64,000 nt of DNA from Nitzschia sp. DOCU1 (lineage: Eukaryota; Bacillariophyta; Bacillariophyceae; Bacillariales; Bacillariaceae), in NCBI GenBank assembly GCA_951394045.1, contig OX595990.1:434001-498000 (forward strand), given 5' to 3'. Positions within the stretch are counted from its first letter, which is position 1; the number at the start of each line of letters is the position of its first letter. This document shows positions 40,499-51,900 of this stretch, piece after piece. The position numbers and the translations under genes were made by a program. The notes below the pieces were generated by a model that worked only from the letters and a program-made list of their open reading frames with translations, did no database searches and was not told the DNA's origin.

Positions 40499-43400
40499 CA
40501 AAGTTTGGCCAACCGTCGGCCACGTAGGTAGTACTTGGTAGGGTCTTGACAGAACTACGCTGTTTCCGTCCAAAAGAGCCCTCTTTTCAAGTTTTTTTCG
40601 TAATAAGCTGCTAGGGTTCCGGAATAAACTGCTAGGGTCTTGACACAAAGGCGCCGGAAATGCGAAATCACAAAATATATCGCCAGAACCTGCCTCGTTT
40701 AGCCACCAAAAATCCCGCAAATCCAAAAACTCTTAACACGAGACATCGCGCGAAAAGCTTCCAAAACAGCCCAAAAGAGGGGGGTTGAGCATTTTGCAAC
40801 TAGATTTGGCTATAGAATGACTACGGTCCTGAGATTTTGAGGATATATAGTTCACTACCATAGCCCGGCGTTCCTAGGTTTATAGGTTCGTAGCAATTAA
40901 TCTCGGCTACTTAGTAATCTCGTAATATTAGCAATTGTCGTGTGATAAGCGCACTGTATGATACGGTCAAAATCCATATCACACCACACTTCGTCTAGCT
41001 ATTCCTATTCCAAGATGTTCCTACGTTTAGAGGTCTACAAATAATAGCTCTTTGAATATAATTTGTCCGCTATTGGGTTCTCAAAGTCGTTTTTGTTGTT
41101 CCCTCAGCCAAGGCTCTCTGACTGCCCCAATACGAGTCGTTCTACATCAAAAGCGGGATGTACTATTCATACCACTTGCAGTACCCGCGACAGAGGAATA
41201 GTGGAAGACTTTCACCACCCTAGAAACCCCGCCAGAATGATTGTAGAACATTCTTTTTCGAAAATTGACCATCATCTAACAACACAGTCGCAGGCATTCA
41301 AGAGCATCCTGCTAAGAGCCGACAATGGTACCACCAAGATGGTTGATTGTAGAGTCCTACCACCTTTCCATCATCTCCAGTGTCTTTGAAATCGATCGGC
41401 AAACCAAAGGCAGCCTCGTAATGGCATCCGAAGATGATAATAGGAGCCGGAAGACAAAGATGCAATAAAAATTAAGGCGGCGTTAGCGTCATGAATGAGT
41501 TCTTTACAAAAGATCCAAAACAATAGACGTCTCTATAATGACACGAACGACAACTTACCTGGTTTGTTCCTTCTGAATCGTCCTCTAACGAGCTATAACC
41601 GCGTCAACAACCTCGTCGGTCGACGAGGAATTTTCATCAAATCGTTGCCTCGTGAAATTAGAACCATTCTCCACCAAAACGAGCTTTAATAACCAGAGAA
41701 GCGGCTCGAATAGGCTTCGATACGTTGTTGATCGATTGCAATAAACGGGGGTAAGAAATACTTACTACAGCACTTGCAATCGTCAACACCGTCATTGTGG
41801 TTTTGTGGCCGAAAGATCCGCACTCATACTGTACAGCAGCAGGCCAAAATGGCATGAATGCGCGCACGCTGGCACGCCCTTTTTTGCCTTGCTAAATTGG
41901 TCGTTAAAATACATTGTTTGGTAGTAATTATGCTCGTTTAAAGGCGGTCATTTGGTTTCGAATTCTTTTCCTTCTTTTTCCCCCTCTTTTCTTCATAAAA
42001 TTTGAGCTAGCTACGTGGGGGGGGTATGCCAAGTTTGGCCAACCGTCGGCCACGTAGGTAGTACTTGGTAGGGTCTTGACAGAACTACGCTGTTTCCGTC
42101 CAAAAGAGCCCTCTTTTCAAGTTTTTTTCGTAATAAGCTGCTAGGGTTCCGGAATAAACTGCTAGGGTCTTGACACAAAGGCGCCGGAAATGCGAAATCA
42201 CAAAATATATCGCCAGAACCTGCCTCGTTTAGCCACCAAAAATCCCGCAAATCCAAAAACTCTTAACACGAGACATCGCGCGAAAAGCTTCCAAAACAGC
42301 CCAAAAGAGGGGGGTTGAGCATTTTGCAACTAGATTTGGCTATAGAATGACTACGGTCCTGAGATTTTGAGGATATATAGTTCACTACCATAGCCCGGCG
42401 TTCCTAGGTTTATAGGTTCGTAGCAATTAATCTCGGCTACTTAGTAATCTCGTAATATTAGCAATTGTCGTGTGATAAGCGCACTGTATGATACGGTCAA
42501 AATCCATATCACACCACACTTCGTCTAGCTATTCCTATTCCAAGATGTTCCTACGTTTAGAGGTCTACAAATAATAGCTCTTTGAATATAATTTGTCCGC
42601 TATTGGGTTCTCAAAGTCGTTTTTGTTGTTCCCTCAGCCAAGGCTCTCTGACTGCCCCAATACGAGTCGTTCTACATCAAAAGCGGGATGTACTATTCAT
42701 ACCACTTGCAGTACCCGCGACAGAGGAATAGTGGAAGACTTTCACCACCCTAGAAACCCCGCCAGAATGATTGTAGAACATTCTTTTTCGAAAATTGACC
42801 ATCATCTAACAACACAGTCGCAGGCATTCAAGAGCATCCTGCTAAGAGCCGACAATGGTACCACCAAGATGGTTGATTGTAGAGTCCTACCACCTTTCCA
42901 TCATCTCCAGTGTCTTTGAAATCGATCGGCAAACCAAAGGCAGCCTCGTAATGGCATCCGAAGATGATAATAGGAGCCGGAAGACAAAGATGCAATAAAA
43001 ATTAAGGCGGCGTTAGCGTCATGAATGAGTTCTTTACAAAAGATCCAAAACAATAGACGTCTCTATAATGACACGAACGACAACTTACCTGGTTTGTTCC
43101 TTCTGAATCGTCCTCTAACGAGCTATAACCGCGTCAACAACCTCGTCGGTCGACGAGGAATTTTCATCAAATCGTTGCCTCGTGAAATTAGAACCATTCT
43201 CCGCCAAAACGAGCTTTAATAACCAGAGAAGCGGCTCGAATAGGCTTCGATACGTTGTTGATTGATTGCAATAAACGGGGGTAAGAAATACTTACTACAG
43301 CACTTGCAATCGTCGACGCCGTCATTGTGGTTTTGTGGCCGAAAGATCCGCACTCATACTGTACAGCAGCAGGCCAAAATGGCATGAATGCGCGCACGCT

Positions 43401-46219
43401 GGCACGCCCTTTTTTGCCTTGCTAAATTGGTCGTTAAAATACATTGTTTGGTAGTAATTATGCTCGTTTAAAGGCGGTCATTTGGTTTCGAATTCTTTTC
43501 CTTCTTTTTCCCCCTCTTTTCTTCATAAAATTTGAGCTAGCTACGTGGGGGGGGGTATGCCAAGTTTGGCCAACCGTCGGCCACGTAGGTAGTACTTGGT
43601 AGGGTCTTGACAGAACTACGCTGTTTCCGTCCAAAAGAGCCCTCTTTTCAAGTTTTTTTCGTAATAAGCTGCTAGGGTTCCGGAATAAACTGCTAGGGTC
43701 TTGACACAAAGGCGCCGGAAATGCGAAATCACAAAATATATCGCCAGAACCTGCCTCGTTTAGCCACCAAAAATCCCGCAAATCCAAAAACTCTTAACAC
43801 GAGACATCGCGCGAAAAGCTTCCAAAACAGCCCAAAAGAGGGGGGTTGAGCATTTTGCAACTAGATTTGGCTATAGAATGACTACGGTCCTGAGATTTTG
43901 AGGATATATAGTTCACTACCATAGCCCGGCGTTCCTAGGTTTATAGGTTCGTAGCAATTAATCTCGGCTACTTAGTAATCTCGTAATATTAGCAATTGTC
44001 GTGTGATAAGCGCACTGTATGATACGGTCAAAATCCATATCACACCACACTTCGTCTAGCTATTCCTATTCCAAGATGTTCCTACGTTTAGAGGTCTACA
44101 AATAATAGCTCTTTGAATATAATTTGTCCGCTATTGGGTTCTCAAAGTCGTTTTTGTTGTTCCCTCAGCCAAGGCTCTCTGACTGCCCCAATACGAGTCG
44201 TTCTACATCAAAAGCGGGATGTACTATTCATACCACTTGCAGTACCCGCGACAGAGGAATAGTGGAAGACTTTCACCACCCTAGAAACCCCGCCAGAATG
44301 ATTGTAGAACATTCTTTTTCGAAAATTGACCATCATCTAACAACACAGTCGCAGGCATTCAAGAGCATCCTGCTAAGAGCCGACAATGGTACCACCAAGA
44401 TGGTTGATTGTAGAGTCCTACCACCTTTCCATCATCTCCAGTGTCTTTGAAATCGATCGGCAAACCAAAGGCAGCCTCGTAATGGCATCCGAAGATGATA
44501 ATAGGAGCCGGAAGACAAAGATGCAATAAAAATTAAGGCGGCGTTAGCGTCATGAATGAGTTCTTTACAAAAGATCCAAAACAATAGACGTCTCTATAAT
44601 GACACGAACGACAACTTACCTGGTTTGTTCCTTCTGAATCGTCCTCTAACGAGCTATAACCGCGTCAACAACCTCGTCGGTCGACGAGGAATTTTCATCA
44701 AATCGTTGCCTCGTGAAATTAGAACCATTCTCCGCCAAAACGAGCTTTAATAACCAGAGAAGCGGCTCGAATAGGCTTCGATACGTTGTTGATCGATTGC
44801 AATAAACGGGGGTAAGAAATACTTACTACAGCACTTGCAATCGTTGACGCCGTCATTGTGGTTTTGTGGCCGAAAGATCCGCACTCATACTGTACAGCAG
44901 CAGGCCAAAATGGCATGAATGCGCGCACGCTGGCACGCCCTTTTTTGCCTTGCTAAATTGGTCGTTAAAATACATTGTTTGGTAGTAATTATGCTCGTTT
45001 AAAGGCGGTCATTTGGTTTCGAATTCTTTTCCTTCTTTTTCCCCCTCTTTTCTTCATAAAATTTGAGCTAGCTACGTGGGGGGGGGTATGCCCAAGTTTG
45101 GCCAACCGTCGGCCACGTAGGTAGTACTTGGTAGGGTCTTGACAGAACTACGCTGTTTCCGTCCAAAAGAGCCCTCTTTTCAAGTTTTTTTCGTAATAAG
45201 CTGCTAGGGTTCCGGAATAAACTGCTAGGGTCTTGACACAAAGGCGCCGGAAATGCGAAATCACAAAATATATCGCCAGAACCTGCCTCGTTTAGCCACC
45301 AAAAATCCCGCAAATCCAAAAACTCTTAACACGAGACATCGCGCGAAAAGCTTCCAAAACAGCCCAAAAGAGGGGGGTTGAGCATTTTGCAACTAGATTT
45401 GGCTATAGAATGACTACGGTCCTGAGATTTTGAGGATATATAGTTCACTACCATAGCCCGGCGTTCCTAGGTTTATAGGTTCGTAGCAATTAATCTCGGC
45501 TACTTAGTAATCTCGTAATATTAGCAATTGTCGTGTGATAAGCGCACTGTATGATACGGTCAAAATCCATATCACACCACACTTCGTCTAGCTATTCCTA
45601 TTCCAAGATGTTCCTACGTTTAGAGGTCTACAAATAATAGCTCTTTGAATATAATTTGTCCGCTATTGGGTTCTCAAAGTCGTTTTTGTTGTTCCCTCAG
45701 CCAAGGCTCTCTGACTGCCCCAATACGAGTCGTTCTACATCAAAAGCGGGATGTACTATTCATACCACTTGCAGTACCCGCGACAGAGGAATAGTGGAAG
45801 ACTTTCACCACCCTAGAAACCCCGCCAGAATGATTGTAGAACATTCTTTTTCGAAAATTGACCATCATCTAACAACACAGTCGCAGGCATTCAAGAGCAT
45901 CCTGCTAAGAGCCGACAATGGTACCACCAAGATGGTTGATTGTAGAGTCCTACCACCTTTCCATCATCTCCAGTGTCTTTGAAATCGATCGGCAAACCAA
46001 AGGCAGCCTCGTAATGGCATCCGAAGATGATAATAGGAGCCGGAAGACAAAGATGCAATAAAAATTAAGGCGGCGTTAGCGTCATGAATGAGTTCTTTAC
46101 AAAAGATCCAAAACAATAGACGTCTCTATAATGACACGAACGACAACTTACCTGGTTTGTTCCTTCTGAATCGTCCTCTAACGAGCTATAACCGCGTCAA
46201 CAACCTCGTCGGTCGACGA
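40499..46219. repeat. Tandem array of ~1,531-bp units (three full, one truncated)
   Basis: The word GTTTGGCCAACCGTCGGCC starts at 40503, 42033, 43564 and 45096, giving periods of 1530, 1531 and 1532 bp. Units differ only at scattered single bases (for example CTCCACC or CTCCGCC near 41671 and 43201) and in a G-run of 8, 9 and 9 at the junctions. Each unit carries the same 108-codon plus-strand ORF (41063, 42593, 44124, 45656) and minus-strand ORFs starting MDLRDFWWLNEAG and MRAFMPFWPAAVQ, with donor-like GTAAGT words. None resembles a known protein. The fourth unit ends abruptly at 46219. Very recent amplification or gene conversion is implied. Confidence 0.95.
41063..41389 (+). CDS. Unit-borne 108-codon ORF (repeated identically in all four units)
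   Basis: It starts MSAIGFSKSFLLFPQPRLS and ends HHLQCL. Identical copies lie at 42593-42919, 44124-44450 and 45656-45982. There is no signal, membrane helix or recognised domain. Identity follows from the near-identity of the whole unit, so it says nothing about coding. It could be noncoding satellite sequence. Confidence 0.15.
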   Translation: MSAIGFSKSFLLFPQPRLSDCPNTSRSTSKAGCTIHTTCSTRDRGIVEDFHHPRNPARMIVEHSFSKIDHHLTTQSQAFKSILLRADNGTTKMVDCRVLPPFHHLQCL

Positions 46220-46241
46220 CATCAGAGGGCCGGAAAATGCA
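46219..46241 (+). repeat. Left terminal inverted repeat
   Basis: ACATCAGAGGGCCGG followed by AAAATGCA. It pairs with 61798-61820 in inverted orientation, with one mismatch at position 16. The first A may belong to the array (the target ends GACGA). Confidence 0.75.
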
Positions 46242-46850
46242 ATCTCGTACTATTGAATTTAAATTAGGTATGCCCTATAGATTTGACTTAAGAATCCCAC
46301 TCCACAATATTGCCCCCCAATCCTCAATTAGGAACAAATCATATCCCCCCCCCCCTCATGCCACCCTCATCTCCCGAACCACGTCGCATCCATGCCACAC
46401 ATTCAAAGTCTGCCCTCAAATCCGACATCGCACCAACATTCCCTTTCACATTCATCATCCACACTTTCAACCCAGTACTCTAATCCTGAACCACATCCAC
46501 TACCCGTGCATCCAACCTATGATGTAACCATAAAGATTGGACCAACCCCCCGCATTCCTATGTCAACCTCCCAGTCCCCATAAGCAAATTCCAGATTCTC
46601 TCAACTTTAGGAACTGCCCTTCCAACTTGGCCCTCTAACGTGAAATTCCCATCCTCTTTCCAAATTCTATCTAGCAATCCATCTCAAATGCTACCGTTGC
46701 AACTCACTTACACGCCCCATCAACTGCCAATCCTATATCAACGGTAATCCCTGCCGCAAGTTTTTCACGCCCAATATCATTGTGGCATAAAAGACAAAAC
46801 CCACTCCTCAACTTCCTACTACACACAAATCGCCCACTGCCTGCCACCAA
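46242..46850. other. Left subterminal region of the element
   Basis: C/A-rich and G-poor on the + strand, with runs such as CCCCCCCCCC near 46347, no long ORF with protein character, and many short CCATCC/CCAC words. The right end mirrors this as a G-rich strand. Confidence 0.5.
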
Positions 46851-47246
46851 ATGCCGACTCCCAACAACATTACCCAAGACCCAGAAGATACCTACTTCGA
46901 TGCAGAGGGATTTCCGCAGCTTCCCCTATCGGAATTAGCAAAGCGTCTCCGTGACATGACCGCCCCTGTGGCCACCACGAACAACAACAAACGGGGAAGA
47001 ATCAAAGTCCGCTCGCACTACCGCAAATGGCGCTCTTCTTATACCAAGAAAAAGACTCATACTCCACATGAACCCAACCAATCTACTATATCACAGTGGC
47101 TTCATGGAACAGCCCAGCAAAAGAAGAAAAACCCAGAAAGCGCCATCAACCAGACACCCCAAATGCAAGCAGACCGCAGCCTTGCTATGTCCCTTCATAT
47201 AACAGAAGTTCACAACTTTGTGGCACCTACCAACCAAACTAAGTAA
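46851..47246 (+). CDS. Small basic protein, unknown (131 aa)
   Basis: It begins MPTPNNITQDPEDTYFDAEG, then a basic block (KRGRIKVRSHYRKWRSSY, TKKKTH), then QSTISQWLHGTAQQKKK. The last resembles a weak PCNA-interacting (PIP-like) motif: Gln, two residues, Ile, two residues, Trp-Leu. The frame ends at ACTAAGTAAGTATC, which could instead be a splice donor, so the 3' end is uncertain. It is the first ORF inside the left end of the element. A DNA-associated role is speculative. Confidence 0.4.
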   Translation: MPTPNNITQDPEDTYFDAEGFPQLPLSELAKRLRDMTAPVATTNNNKRGRIKVRSHYRKWRSSYTKKKTHTPHEPNQSTISQWLHGTAQQKKKNPESAINQTPQMQADRSLAMSLHITEVHNFVAPTNQTK

Positions 47247-47353
47247 GTATCATCCACTAATCAACGGTCTCCAACGATCCTACCGGACAGTACCACAACA
47301 TTAATACTAGTAATAAAGAACTAGCTCAATCTATTCTTTATTTAATTTATTTA

Positions 47354-48352
47354 CTACAATCCTCCCACTCCATGCAATAATATATTCACCCGGTGAGGTG
47401 GGTCTGTATAGGTTGGATCTGCCATTATGGCAGCTGTAGCATGCTTGAACTTGGTGGGATCCCATATAAGAACAGCACCTGGAGGGACCTCCATTAGGTA
47501 GGGACTTCCGTGCCGCCCCCTAGTACCACCAAGTTTCTGATGCCAAATTTTCAACATCTTGCCATTGTCGAGGTTTAAAAATATCACGATGGGATATTCC
47601 GGACACCCCCACCTGGTCGTCTCGAGCTCGTCCGTATCCATATCCACGTGCAACTCTGGATCCTTCTTCCCAGCGGCAATAGCAGCTTGATTCTTGAAAG
47701 GCTTGATGTACGCAACATCACAATACCGTCTCTCCAACCACCCCATGACCTCCTTCAGTCCATCGATGAAACCCGAAGTGACCGGGCAACCATCCAACTT
47801 TATCCCCCATCGCCCACTTGCCTTTTGCTCAAACAGATATTTTCGACTGACCGCTCCGTTAAACATGGTCTCCCACTTGAATTCATCACCTTGTCGAGCC
47901 TTCTTCCTGCTCCTATCAAATAATTCACTGCGGATTGCTGTCAGCCCATCTTCATCGAAAACATCGTGCAACAAAATAAACCCAAGATCCTTGAACTCGT
48001 CCTCCCAATTATCGTATCGCAATCTCCTATATTTGACAGAACCATCGGGCAACTCCACCTTTTTCTTTGTATCTCGCCTAACCGTCCTGCTTGACAGCTT
48101 GTTTGCCATCCATGAGCCGAAAAGGAAACCAATCTCGTGAGCAACATCTCTTCCAGCTTCCAGCTTCAGCGACCGGTCTTTCAATTCTTCTCGTTTCTGC
48201 AGCAACATCTGCCTCAATCTTCGACCTTTACTCTTGCCATGCAAGACAACCTGTGTACGGAAATTGAAATACCGCCTAGGGTAATCGGTAATAAAATCCT
48301 GTGGTGCCCCCACAGCTGGGACGGGTGGTGCAACTGCCTCCTCCATTTTCAA
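47354..48352 (-). CDS. 2OG-Fe(II) dioxygenase-like protein in the element
   Basis: 332 aa, uninterrupted. The N-terminal third is basic (KGRRLRQMLLQKREELKDR). The C-terminal half has the order expected of the double-stranded beta-helix of 2-oxoglutarate/Fe(II) oxygenases: ELHVDMDTDE (H235, D237 as HxD), PIVIFLNLDNGKML, VPPGAVLIWDPTKFKHAT (distal H304) and PHRVNILLHG (R321 as the 2OG-binding Arg). The spacing is plausible, but overall similarity to a named family is not evident. TET/JBP-type oxygenases are known to travel with some eukaryotic transposons, so a nucleic-acid-modifying role is one idea. A protein or small-molecule hydroxylase is the alternative. Confidence 0.55.
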   Translation of the reverse strand: MKMEEAVAPPVPAVGAPQDFITDYPRRYFNFRTQVVLHGKSKGRRLRQMLLQKREELKDRSLKLEAGRDVAHEIGFLFGSWMANKLSSRTVRRDTKKKVELPDGSVKYRRLRYDNWEDEFKDLGFILLHDVFDEDGLTAIRSELFDRSRKKARQGDEFKWETMFNGAVSRKYLFEQKASGRWGIKLDGCPVTSGFIDGLKEVMGWLERRYCDVAYIKPFKNQAAIAAGKKDPELHVDMDTDELETTRWGCPEYPIVIFLNLDNGKMLKIWHQKLGGTRGRHGSPYLMEVPPGAVLIWDPTKFKHATAAIMADPTYTDPPHRVNILLHGVGGL

Positions 48353-48637
48353 TCTACAACGACTGCCACAACAAATTCATCACTTACCCTTTGCTTCTAT
48401 TCCAACAACCTTCTTCGCCAAGCAACGGCTCCAACACAACAACCAATCAGACTTCTCAAATTTTGATATGCCCATGCAATGATTTCTGAAGGGTCACCCA
48501 ATGGGCCGGTTCCATCTTTTGAAATACGGTATCCAATCAAAGAGGATTTATCCACCTGATCCCACCAATGAAAACGGCTGCCAAAATAATCACATATGCC
48601 CACTGTCCTATCCACCACACTATTCGAGCTAGTCAAG

Positions 48638-48800
48638 AAAATCCGTTTGAAGGAACACATAATCCTCTCAAGGTAACCGATTATCCAACCAACGCCACAG
48701 ACACGATAATACAAAGGAAATAAAATCAGCCAATCGTAGACCCATTAATTTAATACGCCCTTTCATCGATTTCTAAACGGTCACACAATGAGCCGTCGAG
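48638..48800. repeat. Element module copy 1
   Basis: Box a, AATCCGTTTGAAGGAACACA and TAATCC, then GGTAACCGATTATCCA, then box b, ACGCCCTTTCATCGATTTCT followed by AAACGGTCACACAATGAG. The same arrangement recurs at 52781-52930 and, shorter, at 59492-59601. It lies between the divergent 2OG-like and 1,240-aa genes. Confidence 0.65.
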
Positions 48801-48958
48801 ACAAGTTTTTACTCAGTACTGCAGAAGTGTCTAATCCACCTACCCGTGTAGAAAACCTACCACGAAATCATTTTTGGTGAGTGGAATGAATCGAATCGAC
48901 CCATCTCTATCCTGGTATGCAGGGTCCAGGATGCGGCAGCAGCCCAACACCATCACAG

Positions 48959-48990
48959 AAAATCCGTTTGAAGGCTCACATAATCCTTTC
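48959..48990. repeat. Element module copy 2 (box a only)
   Basis: AATCCGTTTGAAGGCTCACA followed by TAATCCTTTCC, ending a few bases before the ATG of the 1,240-aa ORF. No box b follows. Confidence 0.6.
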
Positions 48991-48995
48991 CAAAC

Positions 48996-51900
48996 ATGAC
49001 CTCATCCTACAAACGCTCGGGTGGTCGAACCGAGCCGACCCTTTCTGTGGATGTTCAAGGCGTCGCCTCTATCCACCTTACTAAGAGGAGCTTTATTTAT
49101 CGTGCAATCAGCGCCGTATACACACAAGAGACCGATCAACGGCGAGCCCTTGTGTTCTTTTTTAACAAAAAAGTTCTTCTTCCAACATCCTCGATTGGCG
49201 CTGACACAATCATCGTCACAGCAAACCAACGAGCAGAATCCCTTGATGTCCAAGAAACAACCTTCCTCCACAGCCGCGATCCTAAACTATTGGTACTACA
49301 TCAATTTGTTTACGACGAACTTTCAACTCGGTACAAATGTAACCGGGAAAAGAAAAATGCGTCCATGAGAAGGCTTCGTAATGGACGAAAACCCCCTCGT
49401 CGCGACTACAACATCCTCTACATCGGAATGGAACGCCCTGGCTATGTTCGAAATATTGAAACTTTGTACCAAGAGGCGACAAAGCTACCATCCTCCCTAC
49501 GGCAGCGGATACGAGATGAAGCGCGGATTGTTGCAACTGAAAACGATGGAATTCAACGGCGGGTTTACACTGTCAATCGCAATCCTACCAATTCCAGGTT
49601 CCACTATGACATGGACCTGACGAGCTACCGACGGGCAAAGCCGTTCCCACCCGAGCTTATCTTCAACGAGGTTTACGTTGACTACATTTGGATGCCATCG
49701 GAGTATTTGTTGGGCATCATTAGCAGAGATTTTTGTCAAAGTTTCCTTCCTGACTTGGCATCGGGCCGGATGCCGAAGGGAGGTCGAGTGTACCTACCCC
49801 TCTCCTTCCCAATTTTGCAGAGGATCTTCGAGAATTGGACTCCATTTCTGGAATGTCATTTCCTTTTACGATTTCTGCGACCGGATCAGGAAGAGGAGAT
49901 GGTGCTCAAAAGAGTTACCGACAGCTTGGATCTTAAATTGCTAGGAAAGGACGATGGGGTACTGCCCAACGGTGTCCTAAGGAGCGAGGTGGAAGAACTC
50001 CTGGAGACTACCTGCGTCACCAAACCTTCACTACTCTACGAATTGCTCCCGCTATGCTTCCCTGATGCTACTTTAAGGTGCCGTTTTCTCTGCCTAAGTC
50101 GTCGCGAGGCCAGCGATGTGCCTGAGGCACAACCAGCCAACCTTGTAAATAATAGCAGGGATCAAGTGACTTGTCCTTTTTGCCATTTGTACCTGCGTCC
50201 AAGGCGCATGTGTTGCCAGTCCCTGTCATTGCGCTCGCCAGCCAGGTCTGCTGTCGAGCGGGCAGTGAAGACCGATTGGTGGACCGGTGTTATCCCGGAT
50301 GACGATGAAGACAATCAGAGCTGTGATGACGGCTCTAGCTGTGAATGGCAAGAGAGGGAAACCAAGAAAGACCGGGTTGTAAAACCTCCATCAAACCCAC
50401 GCCACAACGATCGCCCAACAAAGGCCAAGATGATGCAGGGAGATCATGATGCTGTCAACCGCACAATCGAAAAAGAAATGAAGATGGCCGACTCAACCTC
50501 GGGACCAAAGGGGACGCTGGCCATTCTACCACGGGACCAAAAGATGTCATCGACCATGCTGCGTCGCAATTTCCGCCTCGCCAACGAGCAATTGATAAAA
50601 AGCAATTTCGGGCCTGAGAGCTACTGGGTTGAAAAATCGGACAAAATCTCGTGCACCCTTTGGTTCGGTTTGCGAGAGAAGGTGCACACGGTGTCGGGCC
50701 GAGGCTTCTTAGAAGAGTTCGCCAAGAGGTACAACATTACACCAGAAATCATGGCAAACAATGTCGACCATTTGTTCCTCAATAGCAACCGACCCTGTGT
50801 GATCAACACTCATGATGTTGCCGGTATTCAAGACAAAGCACTGGGGTCTCTCATCAAGATGCCTGCTTCCCTGCTCGGCTGCTCCTACCTGGTTCAGCTC
50901 GACTGGGCGATGGACAGCCTTCTCTCGCATGCAGACGAGATGATCGACAATTCGAGCATAGACTCCTTCCGCAATGTTATCGCACAGCACAATGGTAGTT
51001 GTCCAAGAGCAGGCCAGTCTTGGAAGCGGGCCAATGGGGTTGGTGTCGCAACCCCAGGTCTATTCGCAAGTTCCAAAATCCTGTCCGATTCCTACCGGAG
51101 TGCCCTCTTTAGGCTGAATGTGATCGCTCACCACCAGATTTTGGAGATTATGGTGGGGCATCTAGCCGAATATGATCGCCAGAGCCGCAATGACAATACC
51201 CGTCTAAAGGTGGTCAAGGAGTGGTTAGATTTCCTTTTACCTGTGTCTCTTTCGTTGGAACAAAGGAATCTATGCACAACTGGTCTACGAATTTCGGATG
51301 CCGTTTCGGTTTTGATAGGTAGCGCATATCTACATTTCGACTCAATGAACGGAGCAAAGGTCGGTCATTCAGACCAAGTGACGGTCGTGACAAAACAGAT
51401 TGATTGGCGCAACCATGTTAAGAGGGAGGAAAACATTTCCAAACTCTTGTCAAGCCAGGTGCCCCTTGTTGGCTCCTCTGTCACAGTGGTCAACTACGGT
51501 CGGTCAATTAACGATTCTCAGGCAGCGCAGATGGAGGGACTTGCCGACATCGATGACCCTCTCATCAAGGAAATGATGGCACTAAATGAGGTTGACTTCT
51601 GGCAGGATGCAAGCAAACTGGACCAACCACAGCACTTCCAACGCTTTTCCGAAAACCTCAACCCACGAATGACAGTTGGATATGACTACCCGTTCCAACA
51701 TCAAGCCATACCAGAGTCTGCCAACCGGTCTTGGTACATTGGATCATTTGTCAACGTCTGGGCTCGTTTTGTGCGAATGTACTCACCAGTCGTCACTTTC
51801 CGCCACACCGCATCTTTTGTAGCATTCATCACCAGAGAATGCAATGGTCAAACACTGATCATCGGGTTAATGGAACAGGAGTTGAATAAGGGGCGCCGGG

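Noticed and set aside
41550..41640. ACTTACCTG in each satellite unit, followed by a hairpin and AATTTTC, looked like a U1 snRNA 5' end
   Set aside because: The U1 stem-loop I sequence with its 70K-binding loop is absent and the hairpin order does not fit. The word is equally a minus-strand splice donor (CAGGTAAGT).
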